A DNA stretch of 64,000 nt from Natronomonas gomsonensis (GCF_024300825.1 NZ_CP101323.1:3162001-3226000), one strand, 5' to 3'. Numbered from the stretch's first letter, positions 51,849-61,395 are shown. Notes: generated by a model from the sequence alone, not told the origin. A program made the numbers and translations.

Positions 51849-53194
51849 GTGCTGACGACCCCCTGATTCGAACGGAGAATCTCACCAAGTACTACTCGAC
51901 GGAGAGCGGCTTCCTCGACCGACTGCTCGGCGAGGACAAGGACGTGAAGGCCGTCGACGGCGTCGACATCGAAATCAAGGAGGGTGAAACCCTCGGTTTG
52001 GTCGGCGAATCGGGCTGTGGGAAGTCCTCGCTCGGTCGAACCCTGTTGCAACTGGAAGACGTCACCGCCGGGTCGGCATACTACCGCGACGGTGACAAGG
52101 AAATCGACCTCGCGCAACTGTCCAACAGCGAGATGCGGGAGTACCGCAAGGACCTCCAGTTCATCTTCCAGAACCCGTTTGCGAGTTTGAATCCGCGGCT
52201 CACCATCGCCGACATTATCGGCGAACCGCTCGACGTTCACGGCCTCGCAAGCGGCGACGAGCGACAGGAGCGCATCGAGGAACTGCTCGAAACCGTCGGG
52301 CTACAGGCGAGTCACGCCGGCCGGTACCCCCACGAGTTCTCCGGGGGCCAACGGCAGCGAATCGGCATCGCTCGGGCGCTCGCGGTCGACCCCGATTTCA
52401 TCGTCTGTGACGAACCCGTCTCCGCGCTGGACGTGAGCGTTCAGGCCCAAATTCTCAACCTCCTCATGGACCTCCAAGAGGAGTTGGGACTGTCGTATCT
52501 GTTCATCGCCCACGACCTCAGCGTGGTCGAGCACATCGCCGACCGCATCGCGGTGATGTATCTCGGCGAAATCGTCGAGGTCGGCACGCCCGAGGAGGTG
52601 TTCACCGAACCACACCACCCATACACCGAGGCGCTGCTGTCGGCCATTCCCGAACCGGACCCGCTGTGGGAGAGCGACCGCGTCCTCCTGAAGGGGACGG
52701 TCCCCTCGCCGATGGACCCACCCTCCGGCTGTAAGTTCCACACTCGGTGCCCACGCGTGATTCCGCCCGAAGGAATGGACATCGGCCAAGAGGAGTTCCG
52801 CTCCATCATGGACCTGCGGGTCCGTATCGCCGACCGCGAAGTGGGTATCGAGTACGCCTGGGAACAGGTCGAAGAGCGCAATCCCGGAGCGAACCGGGCG
52901 GACCTCCGCGAGGAGTTCATCACGGAACTCCGCGAACACGAACTCGACACCGAACCCGACGGCGTCCACCGCCGGCGGGTCGACGAGGCCATCGAGTTCC
53001 TTGCGGACGAGGAGTACGAGGCCGCGGGCGACCTGCTCCGGGAGCACTACGAGAGCGTCTGTGAGACCCGAGAACCGACGCTCGGCGACGGCGAGAATCC
53101 CAAGTCCTGTCACCTCTTCGATGTGGACGAAACCGGCGAAATCCCCGACACCGCGGGCGATGCACACGACGGCGCTGTCGGTGCCGACGACTGA
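51845..53194 (+). CDS. dppF: Peptide ABC transporter ATPase F with a C-terminal insertion
   Basis: The 449-residue ATPase has Walker A (GESGCGKSS), Q-loop ([15 protein letters not shown]), signature [10 protein letters not shown] and Walker B ([13 protein letters not shown]). The C-terminal oligopeptide/dipeptide cysteine region is split: CKFHTRCP (from about residue 296) is separated by about 95 extra helical residues from the second half CETREP...SCHLF (from about residue 406). The start overlaps dppD by ATGA, so the two ATPases are cotranslated. Confidence 0.93.
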   Translation: MSADDPLIRTENLTKYYSTESGFLDRLLGEDKDVKAVDGVDIEIKEGETLGLVGESGCGKSSLGRTLLQLEDVTAGSAYYRDGDKEIDLAQLSNSEMREYRKDLQFIFQNPFASLNPRLTIADIIGEPLDVHGLASGDERQERIEELLETVGLQASHAGRYPHEFSGGQRQRIGIARALAVDPDFIVCDEPVSALDVSVQAQILNLLMDLQEELGLSYLFIAHDLSVVEHIADRIAVMYLGEIVEVGTPEEVFTEPHHPYTEALLSAIPEPDPLWESDRVLLKGTVPSPMDPPSGCKFHTRCPRVIPPEGMDIGQEEFRSIMDLRVRIADREVGIEYAWEQVEERNPGANRADLREEFITELREHELDTEPDGVHRRRVDEAIEFLADEEYEAAGDLLREHYESVCETREPTLGDGENPKSCHLFDVDETGEIPDTAGDAHDGAVGADD

Positions 53195-53239
53195 CTGTGG
53201 TCCGTACGCTTTTGTTCGCTGCAGTGTTACTGCGGGTGG

Positions 53240-53764
53240 ATGCGCCGCATCTACGAATCGCGGGCGCTGGAGTACGACGACGAGGACCCCTACGCTCCCA
53301 AGCGAACCTCCGACGACGAACGGTCGCGGAAGCCCATCGATTGGGCGTCGGCCAGCCACGCCTTCGTTCCGATGCGACTCAGGCCGCGAGCGGTCGGCGT
53401 TTCAGTCGAAACCAATCGACAGCGATACGAGTCCGACGAACCGGTTCGCTTTCGCGTGTCGTTCCGAAACCGCGTTCCGTTTCCCATCGCGCTGCGAACC
53501 GATTCGCCGGTCCGGTGGACGTGGAGCATCGACGGCGTCGACGAGGCCAGTCGGGTCACGAACCACCCCGACGACGACAGCCTCTTTCGGTTTTCGCGCT
53601 CGGAGACGAAAACGTTCGAGCGGTCGTGGTCCCAGCGATTTCAGGAGTCCGCCCGACGCTGGGAACCGGCGTCGCCCGGCGAGTACTCACTTGCGGTTCG
53701 AGTCAACGTTCCGGATGCCGACGACAAGGGGTTGACTGACGAAACGACGTTCACAATCGAGTAA
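53240..53764 (+). CDS. Haloarchaeal protein with a beta-sandwich-like domain
   Basis: The 174-residue protein has an acidic N-terminus followed by a region with alternating strands (VGVSVETNRQRYESDEPVRF, then RWTWSIDGVDEAS and GEYSLAVRVNV), like a small Ig-like or DUF7974-type domain. No signal peptide is visible. It follows the dpp operon by 45 bases, but function and transcript linkage are unknown. Confidence 0.65.
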   Translation: MRRIYESRALEYDDEDPYAPKRTSDDERSRKPIDWASASHAFVPMRLRPRAVGVSVETNRQRYESDEPVRFRVSFRNRVPFPIALRTDSPVRWTWSIDGVDEASRVTNHPDDDSLFRFSRSETKTFERSWSQRFQESARRWEPASPGEYSLAVRVNVPDADDKGLTDETTFTIE

Positions 53765-53855
53765 GCAACCACGACCTAACGTCGTGAAGTCGTCCGCGAA
53801 CTACTCGCCTGCGGACCGAAACCGATTTTCCGGGGACGGTCGGAGGTACTGATGC

Positions 53856-53940
53856 GCGAGGGTGGCTGAGCCTGGCCAAAAGCGGCGGACTTAAGATCCG
53901 CTCCCGTAGGGGTCCGTGGGTTCGAATCCCTCCCCTCGCA
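53856..53940 (+). tRNA. tRNA-Leu (TAA)
   Basis: Acceptor stem GCGAGGG pairs with CCCTCGC, and the anticodon loop CTTAAGA sits in a GCGGA/TCCGC stem with anticodon TAA. A long variable arm (CTCCCGTAGGGGT region) is typical of tRNA-Leu. The discriminator base is A at 53940 and CCA is not encoded. Confidence 0.95.
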
Positions 53941-54208
53941 CTTCGTCGATGAACGTTCCGTGAGTGGCGTGTAGCGACAGCGGAGCGCTGCGAACGTCAC
54001 CGTGAATCGCCAAATCATCGGGGGTTCGAACCCTGCCGGTCGCAGCCCACAGAGCGAACGCAGTGAGCGAGCAGGACCGTCCGGCTTCGGTTCGAATCCC
54101 GACGCGGTGACACGGCGAAATCGTGTTATCGACCGTACCGTGGAACGAACCGAACAGACACGCCTTCTCACGACGCCCTTTTGAGGCACAACGCCGTATC
54201 CGAATGCA
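53941..54208. repeat. Degenerate tRNA-3'-end-like sequences after tRNA-Leu
   Basis: No gene is seen in these 268 bases. Two stretches resemble the 3' part of tRNA-Leu. At 54025-54044 a sequence matches 15 of the last 20 bases of the tRNA (TTCGAA ... TCGCA). At 54091-54100 another repeats TTCGAATCCC exactly. This pattern would be left by elements that integrated at the tRNA and were lost, but chance similarity to a T-arm cannot be excluded. Confidence 0.4.
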
Positions 54209-54727
54209 ATGACTGACGAGCTTCCGGAGCGCGCCGTTCGGGCCTTCGAGAGCCACGACGCCTTCGAGCGAAACGGCGAGTGGTTCGAGGTAACGACGAC
54301 GCGATTCGACGGGCGGGCGACTGCCACCGAAACCGACGACTGGGACATCCGGTATACGATTGAGGTCCGTGCGCCGATGCTCTCGGCGGCGACGGAGGGC
54401 CCGGTCGGGTCGGCCGTCGAGGACGGGTGGTTCGAGACGTACGAACTCCGACTGGAAGACGCCCACATGGCCGTCCGACAGGACGTGACCTTCGACGACC
54501 AGCGGGTTATCGAGGAATCCGACGACGCGGTCGCGATTTTCGAGTTCGAGTGGGGCAACGCTGACCACGCCCCGGCGATGGTGAAGGCGATGGCCGAGTA
54601 CGTCGAGGGGACGTACATGGAGGGAATCGTTCCGGGCTACGACTACGTCCAGCCGGTTTCGGAGATGCTCTCACAGGCCCGACAAGCCGACGGCGATGGG
54701 CAGGGGAGCGGCCCGATGCCGCTCTGA
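54209..54727 (+). CDS. Haloarchaeal protein of unknown function (DUF5813-type)
   Basis: The 172-residue acidic protein has the pattern of a family recalled as DUF5813: an N-terminal RAVRAFESHDAFERNGEWFE, VGSAVEDGWFETYELRLEDA and the C-terminal YVEGTYMEGIVPGYDY. It is probably cytoplasmic. No catalytic motif is visible. Confidence 0.75.
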   Translation: MTDELPERAVRAFESHDAFERNGEWFEVTTTRFDGRATATETDDWDIRYTIEVRAPMLSAATEGPVGSAVEDGWFETYELRLEDAHMAVRQDVTFDDQRVIEESDDAVAIFEFEWGNADHAPAMVKAMAEYVEGTYMEGIVPGYDYVQPVSEMLSQARQADGDGQGSGPMPL

Positions 54728-54742
54728 GGTCGGTCGCGGCTC

Positions 54743-54776
54743 GAAGTCCGCTTTACTTCCGCTCTACCACCTGAGC
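54743..54776 (-). other. tRNA-like fragment (D-arm plus stem-loop)
   Basis: On the minus strand GCTCAGGTGGTAGAGC (54761-54776) is a standard haloarchaeal D-arm. It is followed by GAAGT-AAAGCGG-ACTTC, a 5-bp stem with a 7-base loop in the place of an anticodon arm. The loop lacks U33, and neither acceptor nor T-arm is present, so it is not a functional tRNA gene. It may be a tRNA relic. Confidence 0.35.
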
Positions 54777-54807
54777 CTTTTTAGCCGGTGGCGGACACAG
54801 CTACGGT

Positions 54808-56583
54808 ATGTCCGATTTGGGCGACTTCGCCGACCACGACCCCGACGATACCGGTGGGGAGGAGACGGCCACCGACGACGATTTCGAGGCCGTCTCGGTG
54901 ACGCCGGTCGGAACCGACCGGGGAATTGGGACGCTGTCGGCCTCCGAGGGGCTGGTCATCAGCGAGGACGACGACGAGACGCGGCTCCGGGCCTACATTA
55001 CGGTCGCAAACCGCTCTACGGTCCGTATCGGGAGTTACCTCATCGCCTCCTATCCGGACGGTGAACGGCTCTTCTGCCGCATCGTCGCACTGGAGTACGC
55101 CCAGGAGTTTCGCTCCGACGACGCGACGGAAATCCACGCCCGACGAGCGATGCGCCGCGAGGAGGTCGACGAACAGGACTACAAGTTCATGGCGACGCTC
55201 GAACCGGTCGCGGTGTTGTACTCGGAGGGCGGCGAACTCAAACGTCGGATGACCGACCGGGTTCCAAAACCGGAGACGGTGGTCCGGCAGGCCGAGGACG
55301 ACGAGGAAATCAAGACGGGGTTGAAAATCCCCGCCGAGGGTGTCTTCCTCGGTCACCTCTCGGTCGGCGGCGAGAAGGTCCGCACTGCGGCCGAACCCCC
55401 GACCATCGACTACCGCCTGAAAGACGACTACGAGGCCGGCGACCCACTCGTCTTCCGACACACCCTCGTCGCCGGAGGGACGGGGTCGGGGAAGACCCAC
55501 GCCGCCAAGAACGTCCTCCGGCAGTATCTCGCCGAGGACCGTCGCTACCCAATTGAGGACGGCCGCGACGTGGCGCCCGCCGTCGTCCAGTTCGACCCCC
55601 AAGACGAGTACGCTCAGATGCACGACGACAACCCCGACATCGACGCCGACTACGAGCGCCGCCTCGAACGGGAGGGCGTCGCCCACGGCGGCGTCGCGGA
55701 CACGAAGGCGTTCGTCCCGACGGTCGGCGACGCGACGTACGCGGCCTCCCACCACCGCGCCGAGCAGGTCGAGTTCACCATCCCCTTCTCGATGGTTCGG
55801 AATCGACCGTGGCTCATCGCGGGGTCGAAACTCAACGACAATCAGTACGGGGCGTTGCAGTACCTGTTGAAGCGCTTCTTCGACCAACACGGCTCCGGCG
55901 GCACGTACAGTCAGTTCATGTCGTTCCTCGATGACCCGGCGTTGAAGGAGGAACTCGACGAATCCGGCCGCGTCCACGAGGCCACCTTCGATGCGGTTCG
56001 GCGGCGGGCGTTCGGTTTCGGCAACGTGTTCGACCAGGACGCCCGGCCGATTACCGACCTCGTCCGGGAGTTCGTCCGCCCCGGTGGCCTGACGACGGTG
56101 CCGACCTACCACCTCAACGACTCGCGGGCGACCACGACGGTCGTGTTGGCGGTCGCCTCGCTTCTCGTCGACGAGAAACTCTCGAACGACCCTTCCTTCG
56201 AGCGCATCAAGGAGACGCCGCTCGTCTTGGGAATGGACGAGGCGCACAACTTCCTCACCGACGCCGACAGCGTCCAGGCCGACAAGGTCATCGGGAAGTT
56301 CTCCGAGGTCGCAAAGCAGGGCCGCAAGGAGCGTCTCGGCCTCTTTCTCATCACTCAGGACCCCCAAGACATCGCCGACCCCATCTTCAAGCAGGTGAAC
56401 ACGACGGTCGTGCTCAACCTCGGCGACGAGGACGCCATCAAGGCCGTCAACATCCCCTCGAACCTCGAAGGGAAGGTGCCGTACATGGAGAAGGGACAGA
56501 TGGTCGTCTACTCGCCCGATAACTCCGAACCGGTCGAACTCATCGGGTTGCCGAGGTGTCTGACTCGCCACGGGCAAGACTGA
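54808..56583 (+). CDS. herA: HerA-type hexameric DNA translocase
   Basis: The 591-residue ATPase has an N-terminal HAS-barrel-like domain, Walker A (VAGGTGSGKTHAAKN, about residues 225-239), a Walker B-like FDPQDEY and LVLGMDEAHNFLTDA, and an ITQDPQDI sensor motif. HerA works with NurA and Mre11-Rad50 to resect broken DNA ends. nurA lies about 12 kb upstream on the opposite strand. The acidic N-terminus is a haloarchaeal feature. Confidence 0.9.
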   Translation: MSDLGDFADHDPDDTGGEETATDDDFEAVSVTPVGTDRGIGTLSASEGLVISEDDDETRLRAYITVANRSTVRIGSYLIASYPDGERLFCRIVALEYAQEFRSDDATEIHARRAMRREEVDEQDYKFMATLEPVAVLYSEGGELKRRMTDRVPKPETVVRQAEDDEEIKTGLKIPAEGVFLGHLSVGGEKVRTAAEPPTIDYRLKDDYEAGDPLVFRHTLVAGGTGSGKTHAAKNVLRQYLAEDRRYPIEDGRDVAPAVVQFDPQDEYAQMHDDNPDIDADYERRLEREGVAHGGVADTKAFVPTVGDATYAASHHRAEQVEFTIPFSMVRNRPWLIAGSKLNDNQYGALQYLLKRFFDQHGSGGTYSQFMSFLDDPALKEELDESGRVHEATFDAVRRRAFGFGNVFDQDARPITDLVREFVRPGGLTTVPTYHLNDSRATTTVVLAVASLLVDEKLSNDPSFERIKETPLVLGMDEAHNFLTDADSVQADKVIGKFSEVAKQGRKERLGLFLITQDPQDIADPIFKQVNTTVVLNLGDEDAIKAVNIPSNLEGKVPYMEKGQMVVYSPDNSEPVELIGLPRCLTRHGQD

Positions 56584-56615
56584 CCTTTATCACCGGTGCC
56601 ATCGTCGGTTCTCGT

Positions 56616-57032
56616 ATGCGTGTCCTAGTGCCGATGGACGGTTCCGAGCAGTCGTGGCGAGCCTTCGAGTACGCGGCCGAGCAGTTCCCCGAGGAGACCA
56701 TCGTCTGTCTGCGGGTCATCGATCCGGTACAGGCGGGCTACGGCATCGGGGTCGGTGAGGCTGCGGCGGCCGGCGAGTGGCTCGATGCCCAACAGGAGGC
56801 CGCCGAGCGAATGTTCGAGGATGTCGAGGAACGCGCCGAAGAGGCCGGCGTCACCGCGGAGACGATGACCAAAACCGGCCGGCCGGTTCGCGCAATCACG
56901 GATGTCGCCGAGGGCTGTGACCACGTCGTCATCGGGAGCCACGGCCGGGAGGGTGTCTCCAGAATCCTGCTCGGTAGCGTCGCCGAGAGCGTCGTTCGTC
57001 GGTCGCCGGTGCCGGTGACGGTCGTTCGGTAA
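56616..57032 (+). CDS. Universal stress protein (UspA family)
   Basis: The 138-residue protein has the Usp ATP-binding pattern: VLVPMDGSEQS at the start and VIGSHGREGVSRILLGSVAE near the end, matching the G-x2-G-x9-G(S/T) motif. It probably binds ATP and acts in stress tolerance. ATG at 56616 is chosen over an upstream ATG because the family begins there. It follows herA by 32 bases. Confidence 0.93.
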   Translation: MRVLVPMDGSEQSWRAFEYAAEQFPEETIVCLRVIDPVQAGYGIGVGEAAAAGEWLDAQQEAAERMFEDVEERAEEAGVTAETMTKTGRPVRAITDVAEGCDHVVIGSHGREGVSRILLGSVAESVVRRSPVPVTVVR

Positions 57033-57241
57033 GATAGAGCATCCGCGAGGCGCGCAACGCGCGCCGAAGCAGTTCACTGCGCGCGAAGCGCGCAGGACCG
57101 AGGGCCGACCATAGGGAGGCCCGACGTGTCTTTTTCACGAACGTTCGCCAGAGCGAAGCTCTGACGCAGCCCATCAGAAATCTCCGATTTCTGAGGACGT
57201 TTTTGCCGGGTCGGCGCAGCCGACCCGTGCAAAAAGGTTCC
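57033..57241. repeat. Array of five perfect triloop hairpins
   Basis: This spacer between convergent genes has five exact inverted repeats, each with a 3-base loop: GGCGCGC-AAC-GCGCGCC (57049-57065), CTGCGCGC-GAA-GCGCGCAG (57077-57095), CAGAGC-GAA-GCTCTG (57149-57163), TCAGAAATC-TCC-GATTTCTGA (57174-57194) and CGGGTCGGC-GCA-GCCGACCCG (57207-57227). The last is enclosed by TTTTTGC/GCAAAAA. Transcription stop for both genes, or a relic of palindromic elements, is possible. Confidence 0.75.
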
Positions 57242-58075
57242 TTAGAAAATATTCGCCTGCTGGTACACCGAAATCCCGTCGCTCGTGATTTCGTAGGGTT
57301 TCGTCTCACGGGAGTGGTTGGCGTTCCGTATCTTCTGAATCTCGACGGCGAGTCGGGTTTCGCGGAACTCCGAGCGGACGTACTGCAGGACGAACACCCC
57401 GTCGGTGAGGTACTCGATGATGCCGTGGCGGGAGGCGTAGGGGTTGCCTTCGCTGGCCTCGCTCGTCAGCATCGTCGTGACGCCAGCCTTCTTCAGCGAC
57501 CGGGTGAAGTCGAACACCTCGGTACGGCGCTCGGCTTGGTTGTCGTACATCATCTCCAGCAGCGACACGGAGTCGAGAACGAGCCGTTGGGCGTCGAACT
57601 CGTCGACGAGTCGGGGGAGGTCACCGCGGATGGAGGCGAGACTGTTGGCCATCTCGATGGGGTCCAAATCGACGATGGCGAGTTTGTCGTCCTCAATGTA
57701 CTCGTCGAAGGGCCACCCCTTCTCGGTTGCGGCCTGGACGACGGCTTCCTTGTCTTCCTCGAGCGTGATGTAGATGGCTTTCTCGCCGTCCTCGATGCCA
57801 CTTTGGAGGAACTGGAGGCCGAACGTGGTTTTCCCGGTCCCGGCGGAACCCATGACGACGAGCAGCGACCGCTCTGGGACGCCGCCCTGAATCATGTCGT
57901 CGAGCCCTTCGATGCCGAGGTCGAGGCGGGGAATCTCGGATTCGAACTCCTCTTCGAAGCCGTCGCCGTCGCCGCCCTCGAAGGCGGTCGCGAAGTCGTC
58001 TTCGAACAGTTCGTCGTCGCCGTCCTCGAACGGTTCGTCGCTGGCGCTCTCGAACCAGTCGTCCTCGTCGCTCAT
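57242..58075 (-). CDS. KaiC-like RecA-fold ATPase
   Basis: The 277-residue protein has a very acidic 48-residue N-terminal region and one KaiC-type domain with Walker A (GSAGTGKTTF, about residues 75-84) and a Walker B-like LVLDSVSLL. Archaeal single-domain KaiC homologues regulate motility or other processes through ATP-dependent phosphorylation; the partner is unknown here. It is convergent with the stress protein gene across the hairpin array. Confidence 0.88.
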   Translation of the reverse strand: MSDEDDWFESASDEPFEDGDDELFEDDFATAFEGGDGDGFEEEFESEIPRLDLGIEGLDDMIQGGVPERSLLVVMGSAGTGKTTFGLQFLQSGIEDGEKAIYITLEEDKEAVVQAATEKGWPFDEYIEDDKLAIVDLDPIEMANSLASIRGDLPRLVDEFDAQRLVLDSVSLLEMMYDNQAERRTEVFDFTRSLKKAGVTTMLTSEASEGNPYASRHGIIEYLTDGVFVLQYVRSEFRETRLAVEIQKIRNANHSRETKPYEITSDGISVYQQANIF

Positions 58076-58189
58076 GTTCGCCCCCGCGACTCAGGCATAC
58101 ATCAGCGTGTTATTTCGCTACAACGTTAATGTTACCCGTCGAATCGCAGTCCGTGGGGCTTTTTGTCGTCGGGTGGCGAAGCACCGCCG

Positions 58190-59002
58190 ATGCACGTCGG
58201 CGTCGTCGCCCAACAGGACAACCCGCGGGCCGCCGAGCTCGCCGACCGGATACGGCGGAACGTCGACGCTTCGGTTTCGCTGGACGCGGCGACGGCCGAA
58301 AGCCTCGACCGCGAGGGAATGGCGGTCGGTGCGTTCGTCGACTGCGACCTCGTCGTCTCCATCGGCGGCGACGGAACGTTCCTGTTTGCCGCCCGCGAGG
58401 TGACGCCGACGCCCGTCATGGGCGTCAACCTCGGCGAGGTTGGCTTCCTCAATGCGGTTTCGCCCGGAGAGGCCGTCGAAGTCGTCCAGCGAGAAGTAAA
58501 GCGGTTCGAACGCGGCGACCGAACGTATCAGGAACTCCCGCAGGTCCAGGCCGAAGGCGACGGGTGGTCGCTGCCCGCGGCGGTCAACGAGGTGTCGATT
58601 CTCGGGCCACAGCGCGGTCGGAACAACGGTGTCGGCATCGAGGTGCGCGTCGACGGACAACTGTATTCGGGGAGCCGTGCCGACGGCGTGTTGGTGTCGA
58701 CCCCGACCGGGTCGACGGCGTACAACCTCAGCGAAGGTGGGCCGCTGGTCCATCCCGACGTGGCGACGCTCGTCGTCACCGAGATGTGTGCGGAGGGGCC
58801 GATGCCCTCGCTTGCTGCGCCGCTGGACGCCGACATCGTCGTCCGCGTCGAAGAGGCCGACCACGCCTTCGTCGTCGCCGACGGCCGGACGCGACAGCGG
58901 GTCGACCCACCGACGAACGTCCGACTGCGCCGCGCCGACGACCCCGTCAGAATCGCGGGGCCGCCGCTGGAGTTCTTCACCGCGCTCGGGAAACTGGCCT
59001 AG
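58190..59002 (+). CDS. nadK: NAD kinase
   Basis: The 270-residue enzyme phosphorylates NAD to NADP. The GGDGT motif (SIGGDGTFLFAAR, near residue 64) and NLGEVGFLN are present, as is TPTGSTAYNLSEGGP. ATG at 58190 matches the family start; an upstream GTG in frame is not needed. The gene precedes mptA by 62 bases. Confidence 0.95.
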   Translation: MHVGVVAQQDNPRAAELADRIRRNVDASVSLDAATAESLDREGMAVGAFVDCDLVVSIGGDGTFLFAAREVTPTPVMGVNLGEVGFLNAVSPGEAVEVVQREVKRFERGDRTYQELPQVQAEGDGWSLPAAVNEVSILGPQRGRNNGVGIEVRVDGQLYSGSRADGVLVSTPTGSTAYNLSEGGPLVHPDVATLVVTEMCAEGPMPSLAAPLDADIVVRVEEADHAFVVADGRTRQRVDPPTNVRLRRADDPVRIAGPPLEFFTALGKLA

Positions 59003-59064
59003 CGGCAACCGACCGAATGCCCCTTTCGAAAGCCCTAACGGCGTTCCCGACGTTTTAAATACCA

Positions 59065-59994
59065 ATGAGTCAGCAGCTGCCGGACGTACAGGCGTCGAGT
59101 CCCGACGTGAGCGTCGGTCTCAACCGCGTGGGCGTGACCGGCGTCGAGAAACTCGTAAAGCTCCACCGCGAGGAGGACCGCCCCATCGTGTTGATGGCGG
59201 AGTTCGAGGTGTTCGTCGACCTCCCGAGTTGGCGGAAGGGCGCCGACATGAGCCGGAACATGGAGGTCGTCGACGAGATGCTGGAGGAGGCCGTCTCCGA
59301 ACCGGCGATGCGCGTCGAGGACGTCTGTGGCGACGTGGCCGAACGTCTCCTCGAAAAACACGACTACACGTCGAAAGCCGAGGTGCGGATGGAAGCGGAG
59401 TACATGATTCGCGAGGAGACGCCGGCGACGAACCGCCCGACGCAGGCGACGGCGGACATCATCGCGTCGGCGACCGCCACCGAGGACGGCACCCGCGAGG
59501 AAATCGGCTGTCACGTCGTCGGCATGACGGTCTGTCCCTGCTCGCAGGGAATGAGCGAATCCCGCGCCCGCGACGTACTCGCCGACCTCGATGTCGACCG
59601 CGAAACCGTCGACGCGTTCCTCGAAGAGGTACCTCAACCCGGTCACTCCCAGCGCGGCCACGCGACGCTGACCGTCGAGACGTCGGGTGCCCCGAGCGTC
59701 GACCTCAACCGACTCATCGAGGTGGCTCGGGACTCGATGAGCGCGCGCATCTACAACCTCGCAAAGCGCCCCGACGAGGACCACATGACCTTCGAGAGTC
59801 ACAGCGACGCGAAGTTCGTCGAGGACTGCGTTCGCGCGATGGCCGACGGACTGGTCGAGGCGTATCCGGACCTCCCAGACGACGCCGTCGTCTACATGGA
59901 GCAGTCCAACGACGAGTCCATCCACCAGCACAACGCCCACGCCGAGCGAGTCGCCGAGTTCGGCCAGTTGAAGTCGGAAGTCAACGACGACTGA
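59065..59994 (+). CDS. mptA: GTP cyclohydrolase IV-type, MptA
   Basis: The 309-residue enzyme opens GTP to a dihydroneopterin cyclic phosphate, the first step of methanopterin or folate-like pterin synthesis in archaea. It has [18 protein letters not shown], whose Cys and His residues suit the metal site, and [11 protein letters not shown]. The length suits the MptA/FolE2 family. It ends 6 bases from the convergent kinase gene. Confidence 0.93.
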   Translation: MSQQLPDVQASSPDVSVGLNRVGVTGVEKLVKLHREEDRPIVLMAEFEVFVDLPSWRKGADMSRNMEVVDEMLEEAVSEPAMRVEDVCGDVAERLLEKHDYTSKAEVRMEAEYMIREETPATNRPTQATADIIASATATEDGTREEIGCHVVGMTVCPCSQGMSESRARDVLADLDVDRETVDAFLEEVPQPGHSQRGHATLTVETSGAPSVDLNRLIEVARDSMSARIYNLAKRPDEDHMTFESHSDAKFVEDCVRAMADGLVEAYPDLPDDAVVYMEQSNDESIHQHNAHAERVAEFGQLKSEVNDD

Positions 59995-60000
59995 CCGGCC

Positions 60001-61395
60001 TCACTCCGCTCGTGGGAGTTTCACCGTCACGCAGTTCCCACAGTCGGGAACGTACTCGAAATTGAGGGTTCCGTCCGAAAGGTCGACTATCCAGTAGACG
60101 AGCCACAGCCCGAGACCGGTGCCGTGATACAGGTCGCTTGGCTCATCTTCGCCGAACAGCGGTTCGAACTCGTTTCGAGGAATCGGTGAAGCGTTGTCGA
60201 GGATTTCAAGCACGACGCACTCCGATTCGACGTGGAGTTCGACCTCGATATTCGGGGGACCGTCGGCGTGTCTGATTGCGTTTTCGAGTAACTCGTGGAT
60301 GGCGCGGTCGATTTCCGGTAGCGAGACGACTTCGGCCGAGGCGGGTGTGTCGGCAGTGATGATGGCGTTCGGCGCCACCTCCGCTCCGAACTCCTCGACT
60401 TTGGCCCGGAGCGTCGAAGCGAGGTCGATACACTCCACGTCGCCGACACCGACGAGTACGTCGACGATTTCCCGCTCTTTCTCGGCCGTTTCGAGCAGTC
60501 GCCACCCCGTCTCCAGTATCGTCTCCATCCCCTCTACGACCGTCCCGTCGGCCCGTTTCCGTGCCAACTCCGCGTGCCCGAGGATGACGTTCATGTCGTT
60601 GCGGAGGTTGTGTCGGAGGAGGTTGTCCATCACCTGCAGTTGTCGTTCCCGGCGACGGCGGTCGGTGACGTCTCGCGCGAAGCCGACGATGCGGGCGATG
60701 CCGCCGTTCTCGATGACGGGACGTGCCTGCACCCAGACCCACCGGCGATACCCTTTCTCGGGGTTCACGCGGTACTCCATGCTCCGCGGCGTCCCGTTCG
60801 AGAGCTGTTGCATTCCCTCGACGACGCCGTCTCTGTCGTCCGGATGGATGCCGTGGAGAAAACTCGTCGGGTCGGCCTTGACGCGTTCGACGGACATCCC
60901 CCAGAGGTCCTCGAAGGCGTCGTTGACGAACAGCAACTCGCTCCAGTCGGCGGAAAACGTCCACAGCACGTCGTCGGTGTTCGCCGCGAGTTCTTCGAGG
61001 CGAATCTCGGTCTCGCGTTGCCGGCGTTCGGCCTCCTTTCGGTCGGTGATGTCCCGAGAACTGACGACGTAGCCGCCGAGCGTCGAGTCGAGGTGGTTTT
61101 CGACGCGGCTCTCCAGCCACACCCACGAGTCGTCCTTGGCTCGGTGTCGGTATTCGATGGTTTCGGTGTCGTCGACTTCCCCTTCGAGGAGTCGCTGGAA
61201 GGCCTCCCGGACACTCCCGCGGTCGTCGGGGTGTATGTATTCGAAACTGTTGGTCCCGACGAACTCCTCGGTTGAGTACCCTAACAGACGCTCGACGGCG
61301 GCGTTGACGTATCGATACACGCCGTTCTCGTCGATGACGACGATTTTGTCTTGGGCGTGGTCGAGTAAGGCCCGCAGTTTCTCGGGGTCGTCCAT
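60001..61395 (-). CDS. PAS-domain sensor histidine kinase
   Basis: The 464-residue kinase has two PAS/PAC units (about residues 5-125 and 130-255), an H-box LLRHNLRNDMNVILGHAEL (His near 270) and a C-terminal ATPase with ENAIRHADG and GTGLGLWLVYWIV. It has no membrane segment, so it senses a cytoplasmic signal. This is the common haloarchaeal HTR-independent kinase layout. No response regulator gene is adjacent. Confidence 0.92.
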   Translation of the reverse strand: MDDPEKLRALLDHAQDKIVVIDENGVYRYVNAAVERLLGYSTEEFVGTNSFEYIHPDDRGSVREAFQRLLEGEVDDTETIEYRHRAKDDSWVWLESRVENHLDSTLGGYVVSSRDITDRKEAERRQRETEIRLEELAANTDDVLWTFSADWSELLFVNDAFEDLWGMSVERVKADPTSFLHGIHPDDRDGVVEGMQQLSNGTPRSMEYRVNPEKGYRRWVWVQARPVIENGGIARIVGFARDVTDRRRRERQLQVMDNLLRHNLRNDMNVILGHAELARKRADGTVVEGMETILETGWRLLETAEKEREIVDVLVGVGDVECIDLASTLRAKVEEFGAEVAPNAIITADTPASAEVVSLPEIDRAIHELLENAIRHADGPPNIEVELHVESECVVLEILDNASPIPRNEFEPLFGEDEPSDLYHGTGLGLWLVYWIVDLSDGTLNFEYVPDCGNCVTVKLPRAE

